23,068 bases of DNA from Candidatus Cloacimonadota bacterium (GCA_023392795.1 JAEWNJ010000015.1:1-23068); one strand, 5' to 3'; shown: positions 9,301-16,663, counted from the stretch's first letter. Numbers and translations: made by a program. The notes: a model not told the origin generated them from the sequence alone.

Positions 9301-9580
9301 AATAGTGAGCGAGATCAAGCATGTGTACCCCAACCCCTTCAATCCGCAGACTAATATCCGTTACAACACTGCGAAAGCGGGCTTGGTGAACATATCGGTC
9401 TATAACATCAGGGGGCAAAAAGTTCGTGAACTGGTGAATGAAAACAAGGCCAGCGGAAATCACAGCATCAGCTGGGACGGCAACGATGCCAAAGGCAAAG
9501 CTGTAGCCAGCGGAGTGTATTACTTGCGCATGGTAGCCGGTGATAAGCGAGACAGTAAAAAAATCACACTAATCAAATAA
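6320..9580 (+). CDS. Secreted multidomain protein with C-terminal sorting domain (1086 aa)
   Basis: The start follows GAGG at 6308-6311, and the gene begins 3 bp after the regulator stop. A signal peptide occupies residues 1-20 (hydrophobic stretch ending SLSAQ). Modules seen: choice-of-anchor J-like (about 21-170, IDEGFEG then DWLITPQL); an Ig-like stretch (about 172-258); a CARDB-like domain (about 260-375, AIEVLNAGTAIFDNQIEVQL); a nidogen-like or beta-rich domain (about 381-620, IPLGFNFPFYGSVYSTAYV, IAVYWDDL, YTVIQWDN); an Ig-like domain (626-725, TQPPIITHTEVG); an alpha/beta flavodoxin- or amidotransferase-like region (about 730-985, SQVLIMYSGRQDYQRVELP); and a terminal sorting domain (from about 1002, YPNPFNPQTNIRYNT, ending KKITLIK). 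It should be exported and surface-bound or released. No active-site motif is assigned. The alpha/beta domain is the part most likely to be enzymatic or sugar-binding. Confidence 0.9.
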   Translation: MKHMVITLVLLMAAWSLSAQWHIDEGFEGISTLPAGWSFIDDGDGMTWRNLSHTNAHSGQRAAFVDNYLPNQNADWLITPQLLISEGDSLSFYTRAWVGTEDLKVYISTTGSAANNFNTQLIHLQGLGTTYQYASVSLNQYAGMHVYLGFFWQCDTYGILVDDVKIGQPLNITPELNLPDEISFFASEGYSMDFTPYAVATDINNVNITVEPNQLVDIQIGGLQVSFTATDYIGSTPAIFTLHDQLSGLNATDTLLVNVMQDPSVDLLIQSVLSPRDREYLLLPFTPAIEVLNAGTAIFDNQIEVQLSITGPDGESVHSDTAFMDMNLAPDELAEVIFPSSFTPAQEGTYTYLFEIITEDGYPDNNNLSYESTVVYRVSAGGPDDFGYRFLDSNDPLGPDYDWIEISQSGTSSITYQVPTFGGDDNFSEPIPLGFNFPFYGSVYSTAYVDINGELLLAGNNWYNEYPDNNWDYDGNMFNYMYPIPGYNQMPGLIAVYWDDLHADQGTGDVYFQSFGEAPARYTVIQWDNVRFHAGSGGDSLLKFQVILHESGDIKMQYHSVATGQTGASIPHDYGLSATVAIQNEAANAGLSYLREIVQNNSYVGIEPAGNMLHNDLAILFYAGTDTQPPIITHTEVGNSFLSDMELVARIADMSSLDTISLHYDLGSGWQEQDHTTSQGMDYFFNLNDIAPGSRVKYYFSAMDEHGNTATLPVSAPDEFYDFEILPGTGSQVLIMYSGRQDYQRVELPIYEDILTDLNISYDVYNWEEYPDFSIPEQYEGLLVYSSTGTVSDQAYTLATAITNYLDLGTPQAPKNVWFASDGLASSQHAHPNSSAIRRMMSGYFRTYYVATGLGGGTNGLGGPESFEYANGTIKALPGTQVGEAGEEYPVYANSPDCIFPSDAAGDPYYDEVPYPEIGANYVYAFEDGPIGGQAYLYHGVAGTTVDTPSFRTMYFSFDFSQLSDPAHRIQWMQDLMNWWQISPTSNAGAETPQIVSEIKHVYPNPFNPQTNIRYNTAKAGLVNISVYNIRGQKVRELVNENKASGNHSISWDGNDAKGKAVASGVYYLRMVAGDKRDSKKITLIK

Positions 9581-9597
9581 ACAAACAAGGAGAGATC

Positions 9598-11271
9598 ATG
9601 CGAAAAACTCCCTATCTAGTCTTTATCCTGCTGATAGCATTTAGTACGCTATCAGCAGGGGATTACCGGATCGGGTACGACAGTACAAGCCAAAACTACG
9701 TACCCTTCTATGGCTATGTGAACTACAACTGGAGTAAGTTTTTCTACAGCGCTGCAGAAATGCAGGCCGCGGGATTTACAGACACTCTGGACATAGTTCG
9801 CATCGCCTTCCAGGTCAGCAACGACCAGGCCGGATATGTTACCGACAACCAAAGGGTATACATGAAAGCCTTTTATGATTCGGAGTATTACTCGAACACG
9901 GTTAACTACCCCGGGACAAGCGGGTACTATCAGGTGTTCAACGGTTCCATCACCTGGACCGGACCGGGATGGGTGGAAGTGATTCTCGATACTCCTTACA
10001 GTTACAATCCCAATTGGGGTATCGAAATCCTGTGGGAAAACCGCGATGGCAGCAGGATCGGCGGACCGCCAAAGTTCTGTTACACAGAAACCAGTAACTA
10101 CACTGCGGTGCAGCATACGGGTAGCGCCAATTCCTTTCCCACCTCAAACGGTACTCGCAGAAAGGATCGGCGTCCAAACATCTGGTTTGTAACTCCCTCT
10201 TCCGAAGCTCCGACTCCCGGTGTTGCCCTGTCCCCGACGGATTTGGCCACCAACGTACCGATCAATACTACACTTAGCTGGTATCATAGCGGGGGAATGC
10301 CCACCGGATACAGATTGTGGCTGGGAACTGACAATCCTCCCTCCAATATCGTCTCGGCACAGATACTAAGTGAAGTCCAGTACACAATTCCTCAGTATCT
10401 GGATTATGAAACCACCTATTATTGGAGGATTGTTCCATACAACGATTTCGGCCCGGCTTTGGATTGCCCGGTGTGGAGCTTCACCACCCTACCGGATCCG
10501 TCCATCACAGTGTTTCCCTATGAAGAAAGCTTTGATGGGGGTTGTCCCCCGGATAATTGGGAGGTATGGGCTGGAGCATTGGCTGATCCCATCAGTTTCA
10601 CTCCCAGCTCCAGCATGTGGGTTACCGATGACTGGCTAAATATCCCATCTTCAGACAAAGCAGCAAGGATCAACGTTTGGGGATCGATTGGTGGATACCT
10701 GATTTCGCCGCTGATCAATGTCCCCAGTGATGATTACGTGCTGGAGTTTGATGCCGCCATTCTAAAGTACGGCCAGACTCCTGAGGGAACACCCCCAAAC
10801 TATAATGCCCCCGACGATAGACTAGCAGTGCTCATAGGTGATGGCTTCACCTGGACTACAGCCAACATCGTGAGAGAGTATAATAATAGCGGTTCAGAAT
10901 ACGTACTGGATGACATTCCGGTAGGGGGAGAGAGAATCCGTGTTCCTTTGGCCGGACATGCCGGACACATCAAGATAGCCATCTTTGCAGGGTCCACAGT
11001 GTCCAACGATGATAATGACTTTATGGTCAATAACTTCCGGGTTGGCGAGCAGATACCTGAAATCGCCACTCCTGTAGCAAGCATCACCTTGGATACCATC
11101 AGCGGATCACCGGTTCTTAGCTGGAACGAAGTGCCTGGTGCCACGATGTATCACATATACATGAGCAATGATCCTACAGCGGATTATCTACTTTTCGATA
11201 CCACGAACGCGACCACATTACCACTTAGTCTCGTTCAGAGCAAAGCGTTTTTCAAAATCACTGCCGAGTAA
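9598..11271 (+). CDS. Secreted Fn3/anchor-J protein without sorting motif (557 aa)
   Basis: AAGGAG at 9587-9592 sits 5 nt before the ATG, and the gene lies 17 bp after the previous stop, so it is the third gene of the unit. A signal peptide ends near SALSAG-like residues (about 1-21). Residues about 22-200 form a beta module homologous by eye to residues about 230-405 of the giant protein at 1-4075 (shared PxYGY, GWVEIIL/GWVEVIL followed by TPF/TPY.Y, and a terminal RR). Fn3 follows at about 205-300 (ATNVPINTTLSW), a choice-of-anchor J module at 305-485 (FPYEESFDGG, VNNFRVG), and a final partial Fn3 at about 488-557 ending FFKITAE. There is no YPNPF sorting domain, unlike its neighbour, so it may stay periplasmic or be held by its partner. 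A perfect 12-bp inverted repeat lies within the signal-peptide codons. Confidence 0.88.
   Translation: MRKTPYLVFILLIAFSTLSAGDYRIGYDSTSQNYVPFYGYVNYNWSKFFYSAAEMQAAGFTDTLDIVRIAFQVSNDQAGYVTDNQRVYMKAFYDSEYYSNTVNYPGTSGYYQVFNGSITWTGPGWVEVILDTPYSYNPNWGIEILWENRDGSRIGGPPKFCYTETSNYTAVQHTGSANSFPTSNGTRRKDRRPNIWFVTPSSEAPTPGVALSPTDLATNVPINTTLSWYHSGGMPTGYRLWLGTDNPPSNIVSAQILSEVQYTIPQYLDYETTYYWRIVPYNDFGPALDCPVWSFTTLPDPSITVFPYEESFDGGCPPDNWEVWAGALADPISFTPSSSMWVTDDWLNIPSSDKAARINVWGSIGGYLISPLINVPSDDYVLEFDAAILKYGQTPEGTPPNYNAPDDRLAVLIGDGFTWTTANIVREYNNSGSEYVLDDIPVGGERIRVPLAGHAGHIKIAIFAGSTVSNDDNDFMVNNFRVGEQIPEIATPVASITLDTISGSPVLSWNEVPGATMYHIYMSNDPTADYLLFDTTNATTLPLSLVQSKAFFKITAE
9627..9659 (+). repeat. Perfect 12-bp inverted repeat inside signal-peptide codons
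   Basis: CCTGCTGATAGC (9627-9638) and its exact reverse complement (9648-9659) flank a 9-nt spacer, about 27 nt after the start codon of the 557-aa protein gene. The mRNA could form a strong hairpin. No T-run follows, so it is not a terminator. Confidence 0.75.
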
Positions 11272-11319
11272 TACCAACCCGGATTATCTATTTACTTTCG
11301 AAGCTATAACGCACATTAC

Positions 11320-11347
11320 AAGGCACCCGCGGGTGCCTTTCTTTTTT
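11320..11347 (+). terminator. Rho-independent terminator, perfect 20-bp palindrome plus T-run
   Basis: AAGGCACCC (11320-11328) pairs with GGGTGCCTT (11331-11339) around a GC centre, so the 20 bases form an exact palindrome, followed by TCTTTTTT (11340-11347). It closes the plus-strand operon 48 bp after its last stop. Its T-run overlaps the stop codon of the convergent minus-strand gene. No T-run follows in the minus direction, so it should act mainly on plus transcripts. Confidence 0.88.
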
Positions 11348-12383
11348 ACATGAAACTCATCACCTGCTGCCACACTTCCAACCACGCCTGCTGCTGATTG
11401 GCGATGGTGTCGCGATCCAGACGATCGTTTAACGCATATACCGATAGTGGCAGATTGCTGTATGCCATGGGCAGCATAACCTTTTTGTGGGTGGGGAGGA
11501 GTCCCGTTTTATAGAGTACCATCTTCTGCGCGGATTCGCCATTGATGTATTTCAGAAAAGCCTCTGCCAGAGCCGGGTTCTGAGCCTTTTGATGAATCCC
11601 CGCGCTCTCGGTGAAGAGATAGGAGCCTTCCTTGAATACTTGCATTTTGATCTCCGTCTCGCTTCTATCCAAATCCTTCAGCCAGGCCGCGGTGCTAAAC
11701 ATGGCAAACATCATGCTGCATTCTCCACTGAGCACTGCATCCAGGGCCAGGTTGTCATTACCATAGCTGCGATAGACGTTCTTGCGTAAAGCCCTTAACA
11801 GGTGTTCGTAGCCTTCTTCACCAAACATCGATATCACGTAATGCATAAATGCCGCACCCCAGGAACTGAGCTGAGGATCGGGCAATGCGATCTGGCGAAA
11901 GTGTTTCGCGTCCTGCATTTCGCCAAAGGACTTGGGGGGACTATCCACCAGACGGGTATTGTAGATCAGAGCCACATAGCTGTAGGCGTAGGGGATCAGC
12001 CTGTAGCTCGCATCAGTGATGCTTTCCCGGATCAGGGTGGGGAAATCCTCAGCTTTATGAGGCATGAAGTAATCCCACAACTGATCTGAGGCAGCCAGAG
12101 CGTTATCAATGCCCAGGATCAGATCGGTGGAGGCGCTATCTGCTTTCACAGCGGCAGCCAGATCGATCCTGCTTTCAAAGAGCTGTAGATCCACCCGGCA
12201 ATTGTACTTGTTTTCAAATTCCGGGATCAACACCGCTTCCAGGCCGGATTTGCGAAAGCTTTCCAGAGCCCAGACTTTTAACACTCTGGATGCCTTTGGT
12301 GGCTTTGCTTTCTCCCGCACTTCGTCTTTACCGCAAGCGCTTAGCACAATGAGACCGAGGATTATGCAGAGCCAGTAGCGCAT
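11346..12383 (-). CDS. Periplasmic-binding lipoprotein, thiamine-binding-protein-like (345 aa)
   Basis: I place the start at the ATG at 12383, which overlaps the upstream stop as TGATG and has GGAG 7 nt before it. An in-frame ATG at 12407 lies inside the permease gene and lacks such a site. Residues 1-17 form a lipoprotein signal peptide with lipobox LSAC (Cys17). The rest fits ABC-type solute-binding proteins of the thiamine/iron/spermidine group: VLKVWALESF, DLILGIDNALAA, ALIYNTRLV, an ALPDPQLSSWG segment, and GECSMMFAMFSTAAW resemble ThiB/TbpA landmarks. The substrate is inferred, not shown; polyamine or sulfate-type ligands are alternatives. It is the last gene of the minus operon and is translationally coupled to an MlaE-type permease. 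That is an unusual pairing, because MlaE normally works with an MCE protein. No cognate permease or ATPase for this class is in the window. Confidence 0.8.
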   Translation of the reverse strand: MRYWLCIILGLIVLSACGKDEVREKAKPPKASRVLKVWALESFRKSGLEAVLIPEFENKYNCRVDLQLFESRIDLAAAVKADSASTDLILGIDNALAASDQLWDYFMPHKAEDFPTLIRESITDASYRLIPYAYSYVALIYNTRLVDSPPKSFGEMQDAKHFRQIALPDPQLSSWGAAFMHYVISMFGEEGYEHLLRALRKNVYRSYGNDNLALDAVLSGECSMMFAMFSTAAWLKDLDRSETEIKMQVFKEGSYLFTESAGIHQKAQNPALAEAFLKYINGESAQKMVLYKTGLLPTHKKVMLPMAYSNLPLSVYALNDRLDRDTIANQQQAWLEVWQQVMSFM

Positions 12384-13132
12384 CAATAGGCTCCGAAAAG
12401 CATCCACGCCACGATGAAATCCATGATCAGGATACTAACAGATGAATAAACAACCGTTTGCGTGGTGGATCGACCCACACCCTCTGCCCCGCCAAAGCTG
12501 CGATCGCCAAAATAGCAGGCAAAAGATGTGATGATAAAGCCAAAAACCACCGACTTGACCAGTCCGCTGATCAGATCGAAGCTCTCGAAATACGCCCGCA
12601 TATTGCTGAAAAAGGTATGGTAGTGCAATCCATAACGGAGGAAGGCAAAGTACCAGGCACAGATGATGCTGATGGCATTGGCAAAGATGGTGATGAGCGG
12701 GAAAGCGATGATCCCGGCCAAAATGCGTGGCATGTAGAGAAACTCATAGGCCGAGATATTCATACTGGAAAGAGCGTCGATCTGTTCGCTCACTTTCATG
12801 GTACCTATCTCTGCCGCCATAGAAGCTCCTACTTTCCCAGTGAGGACAAGTCCGGTAAGTACCGGCGCCAATTCCACCATGGTAGATTTACCGATCAATA
12901 CGCTGAGTAGATTGAGTGGGATGTAACCCTTTGATTGATAAACCGCTTGTAGCGCTGTCACCAAACCGGTAAAGGCGGCGGTAAGCATAATGAGGAATAA
13001 CGAATCATAACCGATGCGCTTAAACTGGATCAGAAATTCCAGCCGGCGTTTGGGCAGAACGACAAGTCCAGCCAGACTTTTACCGGCAAAGATCGTATAT
13101 TCGCCAATTCCTGCCAGGATATCGCCAATCAT
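12383..13132 (-). CDS. mlaE: MlaE-family ABC transporter permease (lipid transport)
   Basis: The product is 249 aa, the usual length for MlaE permeases, with about five to six hydrophobic segments. The family signature is clear at EIGTMKVSEQIDALSSM, followed by YMPRILAGIIAFPL. An N-terminal amphipathic stretch (LVVLPKRRLEFLIQFKRIGYDSLFLI) matches the family pattern. MlaE permeases sit in the inner membrane and, with an MlaF ATPase and an MCE-domain MlaD, move phospholipids between inner and outer membranes, so the host should be diderm. The gene abuts dnaB (its ATG directly follows the dnaB stop) and overlaps the lipoprotein start by 1 nt. No mlaF or mlaD lies within the window; they must be elsewhere or this permease has other partners. 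The Shine-Dalgarno site is weak, consistent with coupling to dnaB. Confidence 0.9.
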   Translation of the reverse strand: MIGDILAGIGEYTIFAGKSLAGLVVLPKRRLEFLIQFKRIGYDSLFLIMLTAAFTGLVTALQAVYQSKGYIPLNLLSVLIGKSTMVELAPVLTGLVLTGKVGASMAAEIGTMKVSEQIDALSSMNISAYEFLYMPRILAGIIAFPLITIFANAISIICAWYFAFLRYGLHYHTFFSNMRAYFESFDLISGLVKSVVFGFIITSFACYFGDRSFGGAEGVGRSTTQTVVYSSVSILIMDFIVAWMLFGAY

Positions 13133-14500
13133 TTACAATTCTTCGTGCGTGTCGAGATTGCGGAAGAGAGTATATTCCCGGTCAAAGCCCAGATCCACAC
13201 TACCGGTGGAGCCGTGACGGTTTTTGCCCACGATGATCTCCGCGATACCCGGTTTTTCCGATTTCTCTTTGTAATAGTACTCGTCCCGATAGATGAACAT
13301 CACCAGATCGGCGTCCTGCTCGATGGCTCCGGATTCACGCAGGTCTGCCAGACGGGGGCGCTTGTCATCGCGGTTTTCCAGCATGCGGTTTAGCTGGGAT
13401 AACGCCACCACGGGTATTCTCATGTCTTTTGCGAGAATCTTGAGAGCCCGCGAGATTTCAGAGATTTCCTGCTGGCGGTTATCACGCTCTTTGGATAGCC
13501 CCATCAGCTGTAAATAGTCGATCAGGATCAGATCCAATCCGCCGATTTCTGCAGCCAGCCGACGGGTCTTGGCGCGAATATCCAGAGGGGTATTTGTACC
13601 GGTTTCATCGATGAAAATCTGTTTACTGGAAAGCACTTCCGAGGCTTGCATGATACGGATCAATTTCTCTTCGTTCATGCCGTAGCCTTTCAGCATGCTA
13701 TCCATATTTACTTCAGAAGCGGAGGAAAACATCCTCATGATCACTTCATCGGCTGCCATTTCCATGGTGAAGATGGCCACCTTCTTTTTTAGATTTACCG
13801 CCGCGTGTGAAGCTATGTTTAGCGCCAGTGAAGTCTTCCCCATGGCCGGACGTGCAGCAATGATGATGAATTGCCCCGGTCTGAAGCCCCCGGTAAGACG
13901 GTCCAGATCGCTAAATCCAGTACCAATGCCAGTTACAGGTACCTTGGTGGAGGCGATGGTGTCGATATTGTGCAATACTTCGCCGGAAAGCTGGTCAAAC
14001 CTGATGAAGCCCTGGTGTTGAGGCAATTCAGCAATAGCAAAGATGGCCTGCTCGGCCTCGTCCACCACCGTTTTGACCGGTGCCGTAGAGCTGTAACAAT
14101 TCTCGATGATGCCGTTGCATGCCACGATCAGGTGACGCAGCAGAGCCTGTTCCACCACTATGTTCAGGTGATAATCGAAGTTCGCACTGGAAACTACAAA
14201 ATCGGCAATCTCGTTGATGAAGGGTATGCCACCTACTTTTTCCAGATGGTTGTTGCGTTCCAACCGGTTGATCACTGTCAGGGGGTCCACTTCGATGCCG
14301 TCATTGAATAGCTCGCAGATGACCTTGAAGACCAGCTTGTAAGCCAGGCGAGAAAAGAAGCTTTCTTTGAGCTTTTCGATGCCCTTGGACACCACATCGG
14401 CGTCAATAATCATGGCAGAAAGCACTGCAGCTTCTGCGTTTATATCAGCAGGTAGTTTTCGCTCGGAAATCTGCTGGGAATCAGAAGTACTTTTAGCCAT
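13133..14500 (-). CDS. dnaB: Replicative DNA helicase DnaB
   Basis: The product is 455 aa, normal for DnaB. The N-terminal primase-interacting domain covers about 15-120 (NAEAAVLSAMIID, VDPLTVINRLE), then a linker, then the RecA-like ATPase from about 185. Walker A is ARPAMGKTSLALNIA (Lys near 221), Walker B is LDLILIDYLQLM (about 321-332), and LSQLNRMLENR plus LADLRESGAIEQDAD are typical DnaB motifs. No intein was seen. It unwinds DNA 5'-3' at the fork as a hexamer. GGGAG lies 8 nt before the ATG. The gene overlaps the coaD 3' end by 8 bp, so it is embedded in the operon; this is a single chromosomal-type copy, not a phage variant as far as I can tell. Confidence 0.97.
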   Translation of the reverse strand: MAKSTSDSQQISERKLPADINAEAAVLSAMIIDADVVSKGIEKLKESFFSRLAYKLVFKVICELFNDGIEVDPLTVINRLERNNHLEKVGGIPFINEIADFVVSSANFDYHLNIVVEQALLRHLIVACNGIIENCYSSTAPVKTVVDEAEQAIFAIAELPQHQGFIRFDQLSGEVLHNIDTIASTKVPVTGIGTGFSDLDRLTGGFRPGQFIIIAARPAMGKTSLALNIASHAAVNLKKKVAIFTMEMAADEVIMRMFSSASEVNMDSMLKGYGMNEEKLIRIMQASEVLSSKQIFIDETGTNTPLDIRAKTRRLAAEIGGLDLILIDYLQLMGLSKERDNRQQEISEISRALKILAKDMRIPVVALSQLNRMLENRDDKRPRLADLRESGAIEQDADLVMFIYRDEYYYKEKSEKPGIAEIIVGKNRHGSTGSVDLGFDREYTLFRNLDTHEEL

Positions 14501-14981
14501 TATCGCGTCTCCCGGAGCGCTCAGACAAGGCTTTAGCCACTATGGACGGTACAAAATCTTTCAGGTCCGCCCCCAATTCGGAGAGCTGCCGGATCATGGA
14601 TGAGGATAGGTACATGTAGCGCAGGCTGGGCACCAAAAAGATGGTCTCAATGTCGTCGCGAAGCTTGATATTGGTCAAGGCAAGTGACAGCTCGTACTCA
14701 AAATCTGATACTGCGCGCAGACCCCTGATCATGATCTTGCAGTTCTGAGACTGAGCGAAATCAACCACCAGACCGGAGAAACTCATTACTCTTACGTTTG
14801 GCAAATGCTTCGTGGTCTTGGAGCAAAGTTGGAAACGTTCTTCCAGAGAAAAGTAGTTTTGCTTCGCGGTATAATCCGCCACTGCAAGGATCACTTCATC
14901 GAACATGCGGGAAGCTTTCTCCAGAATGTTCAGATGCCCAAAAGTGATGGGATCGAAGGTCCCGGGGTATATGGCTTTCAT
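14493..14981 (-). CDS. coaD: Phosphopantetheine adenylyltransferase
   Basis: The product is 162 aa, the standard length. It catalyses the fourth step of coenzyme A synthesis: 4'-phosphopantetheine plus ATP gives dephospho-CoA plus pyrophosphate. The nucleotidyltransferase motif is YPGTFDPITFGHLNI (the T/HxGH family motif), the substrate-binding segment is IRGLRAVSDFEYE, and YMYLSSSMIRQL corresponds to the family ISSTxVR motif. Cytoplasmic. Its ATG overlaps the upstream stop in an ATGA arrangement (4-bp overlap) and its own end overlaps dnaB by 8 bp, so translation is probably coupled through the operon. The C-terminus is slightly charged (SERSGRRDNG), and I see nothing missing. Confidence 0.97.
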   Translation of the reverse strand: MKAIYPGTFDPITFGHLNILEKASRMFDEVILAVADYTAKQNYFSLEERFQLCSKTTKHLPNVRVMSFSGLVVDFAQSQNCKIMIRGLRAVSDFEYELSLALTNIKLRDDIETIFLVPSLRYMYLSSSMIRQLSELGADLKDFVPSIVAKALSERSGRRDNG

Positions 14982-16201
14982 TGTCTGCTCTTGAGGATTT
15001 CCTCGATCTCGGCTATCTCTTTGGGGATGTTTTGGCTGAGTACGCAGTAACCCTCTTCGGTCACCAGGACGTCATCCTCGATTCTCACGCCAAGTCTCTC
15101 TTCCGGAATGTAAATGCCGGGTTCCACGGTGATCACATTTCCCACTTCCAGAGTGGCACTGCGTCCGCCGAGATCGTGAGTATCCATGCCTAGGAAATGA
15201 CTGACGCCGTGCATGTAGTACTTACTAACTTCGCAGGGATCGGAGATCAGACCCAAAGTGATCAATTCATTGGCGATCAGCTCCCGGGTTTTTGTCTGGA
15301 GCGTCATCAGTTCCACACCAGGTTTGACCATACTAATGATCTCTTTCTCCACGCGGAGTACTGCTGAATATATCTGAGTCTGCCTATCACTAAAGCTCCC
15401 GCTGATCGGGAAGCAACGTGTGATATCTGCGCTATAGTTATTGTTATCAGCGCCCACATCCATGAGGACAAGGTCACCTGCTGCAATCTGACATTCGTTT
15501 TTTTCATAGTGCAAAGTGGCAGCATTGATACCGGCGGCGATGATTGGTGCAAAGCCCCAATGCTTCAATCCGCTACGCTGCATGCGGTAAAAAAGGATGG
15601 CCTCCAATTCATACTCCATCATGCCTGTCTGAGCACTTTGCATGATGTCGATGATGCCTTTACCAGTCACATCAATGGCGCGCTGCATCTGCTGGATTTC
15701 CCAATCGCTTTTTACTTTGCGCAAAGGAGTCATGATCTCCGTGACGCAGAGAATGGATATCTGGGGATAACGTTGGCGCACAGGCAACAAACGGAACATG
15801 GGGTAAGAGAGGGGTCTATCCAGTTCCAGGGCTCCGATGTTGGCATGGATACGGTAGATCGCGGGGCAATACTGGGAAAGAACTCCGTCAAACTGATCCT
15901 GATAGAGTACGTTTTCGATACCGCTTATCTCGCGCGCTTCTTCCACCGTCATTTTCTTGCCTTCCCATACTTCGCGTTCCGGAATGCCTCGCTGTATAAA
16001 AAGGAACTCACTGGCCGCACTTCCTTTGAACGCCATGTAAATTGCATCCGGGCAGGTTAAACCGGTCAGATACAAAAAGTTGTTGTCCTGCTTGAATTTC
16101 TTTAGCTTTTCTTCCAAGTTTGCGAACAATATCACCGCGTCACCGCTTTGCAATGCGGCAAACAGCTTTTCGCGACGTGCCATTACTTGTTCCTGTTTCA
16201 T
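14978..16201 (-). CDS. pepP: Xaa-Pro aminopeptidase (M24B metallopeptidase)
   Basis: The product is 407 aa with GGAG 8 nt before the ATG. Residues about 1-165 are the N-terminal creatinase/aminopeptidase P-like domain, and about 170-400 is the pita-bread catalytic domain. All five metal ligands of M24 are visible: the Asp pair in LMDVGADNNNYSADITR (about 248 and 261), His in HGVSHFLGMDTHDLG (about 334), Glu in VEPGIYIP (about 358) and Glu in RIEDDVLV (about 374). It removes an N-terminal residue preceding proline, using two Mn/Co-type metal ions in the cytoplasm. It is somewhat shorter than E. coli PepP, so assignment to aminopeptidase P versus prolidase (PepQ) is by domain layout only. It is the first gene of the operon, so the promoter should lie in the repeat-bearing region just upstream. 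Confidence 0.92.
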   Translation of the reverse strand: MKQEQVMARREKLFAALQSGDAVILFANLEEKLKKFKQDNNFLYLTGLTCPDAIYMAFKGSAASEFLFIQRGIPEREVWEGKKMTVEEAREISGIENVLYQDQFDGVLSQYCPAIYRIHANIGALELDRPLSYPMFRLLPVRQRYPQISILCVTEIMTPLRKVKSDWEIQQMQRAIDVTGKGIIDIMQSAQTGMMEYELEAILFYRMQRSGLKHWGFAPIIAAGINAATLHYEKNECQIAAGDLVLMDVGADNNNYSADITRCFPISGSFSDRQTQIYSAVLRVEKEIISMVKPGVELMTLQTKTRELIANELITLGLISDPCEVSKYYMHGVSHFLGMDTHDLGGRSATLEVGNVITVEPGIYIPEERLGVRIEDDVLVTEEGYCVLSQNIPKEIAEIEEILKSRQ

Positions 16202-16329
16202 AAGTATATCTCCATAAAGTCATTAATCTTCATAGCTTGTCTGGGACACTTTCCTGCAGGCAGAGTAAATGTCCAGTTATTTATGCAGAGATTACACAAT
16301 CACAGAGCACATAAAGTGCTTATGCGTTC

Positions 16330-16555
16330 TCACTTATTTTTTCAAATCGTATCACCATTCTTTCAATTCGACGATATCGGAGCCTTGCGATATCACGATT
16401 ATTTCAAAACGATATCACGATTATTTCAAATGAAATTCCACGACTTTTTCAAACGAGTTTTCTAAACCAAATCAGCGGAACAGATTAGAGATTTTCGATT
16501 CCGATTCGATAAAACAGGGCTCAAGAAGCAGAAAATATCACGATTTTTTCAGAGG
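16330..16555. repeat. Six degenerate ~19-bp direct repeats, mostly 22-bp period
   Basis: Units read close to TCACGATTATTTCAAAACG and begin at 16330, 16352, 16393, 16415, 16437 and 16538. Start-to-start distances are 22, 41, 22, 22 and 101. Units at 16393 and 16415 are almost identical; the others are degenerate but keep TCAC and TTTCA. All have the same orientation. There is no spacer pattern like CRISPR. A period of about two helical turns suggests binding sites for a protein on one face of DNA, or iterons. Confidence 0.7.
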
Positions 16556-16663
16556 CATTTTGTAAGGCATTGAATGGCTGCTGATTGAAATCAAGGTTCC
16601 TATTATCTGATCAATAACCAAGGAATTGATCTTTCTTATTATATTGAGCGGAAAGGACTTGAC

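Noticed and set aside
12383..12407. Earlier ATG (12407) as start of the binding lipoprotein
   Set aside because: The ATG at 12383 has GGAG at proper spacing and gives a normal lipoprotein signal with a short N-region, while the earlier one lies deep in the permease gene.
12458..12910. 150-aa plus-strand frame inside mlaE
   Set aside because: It is antisense to a membrane protein; the low-hydrophobicity charged product is a typical shadow.
15509..16060. 183-aa plus-strand frame inside pepP
   Set aside because: It is antisense to a gene with all catalytic residues intact and has no supporting start site.
16330..16555. CRISPR array
   Set aside because: Units are degenerate and contiguous or irregularly spaced without uniform unique spacers, and no cas genes are present.
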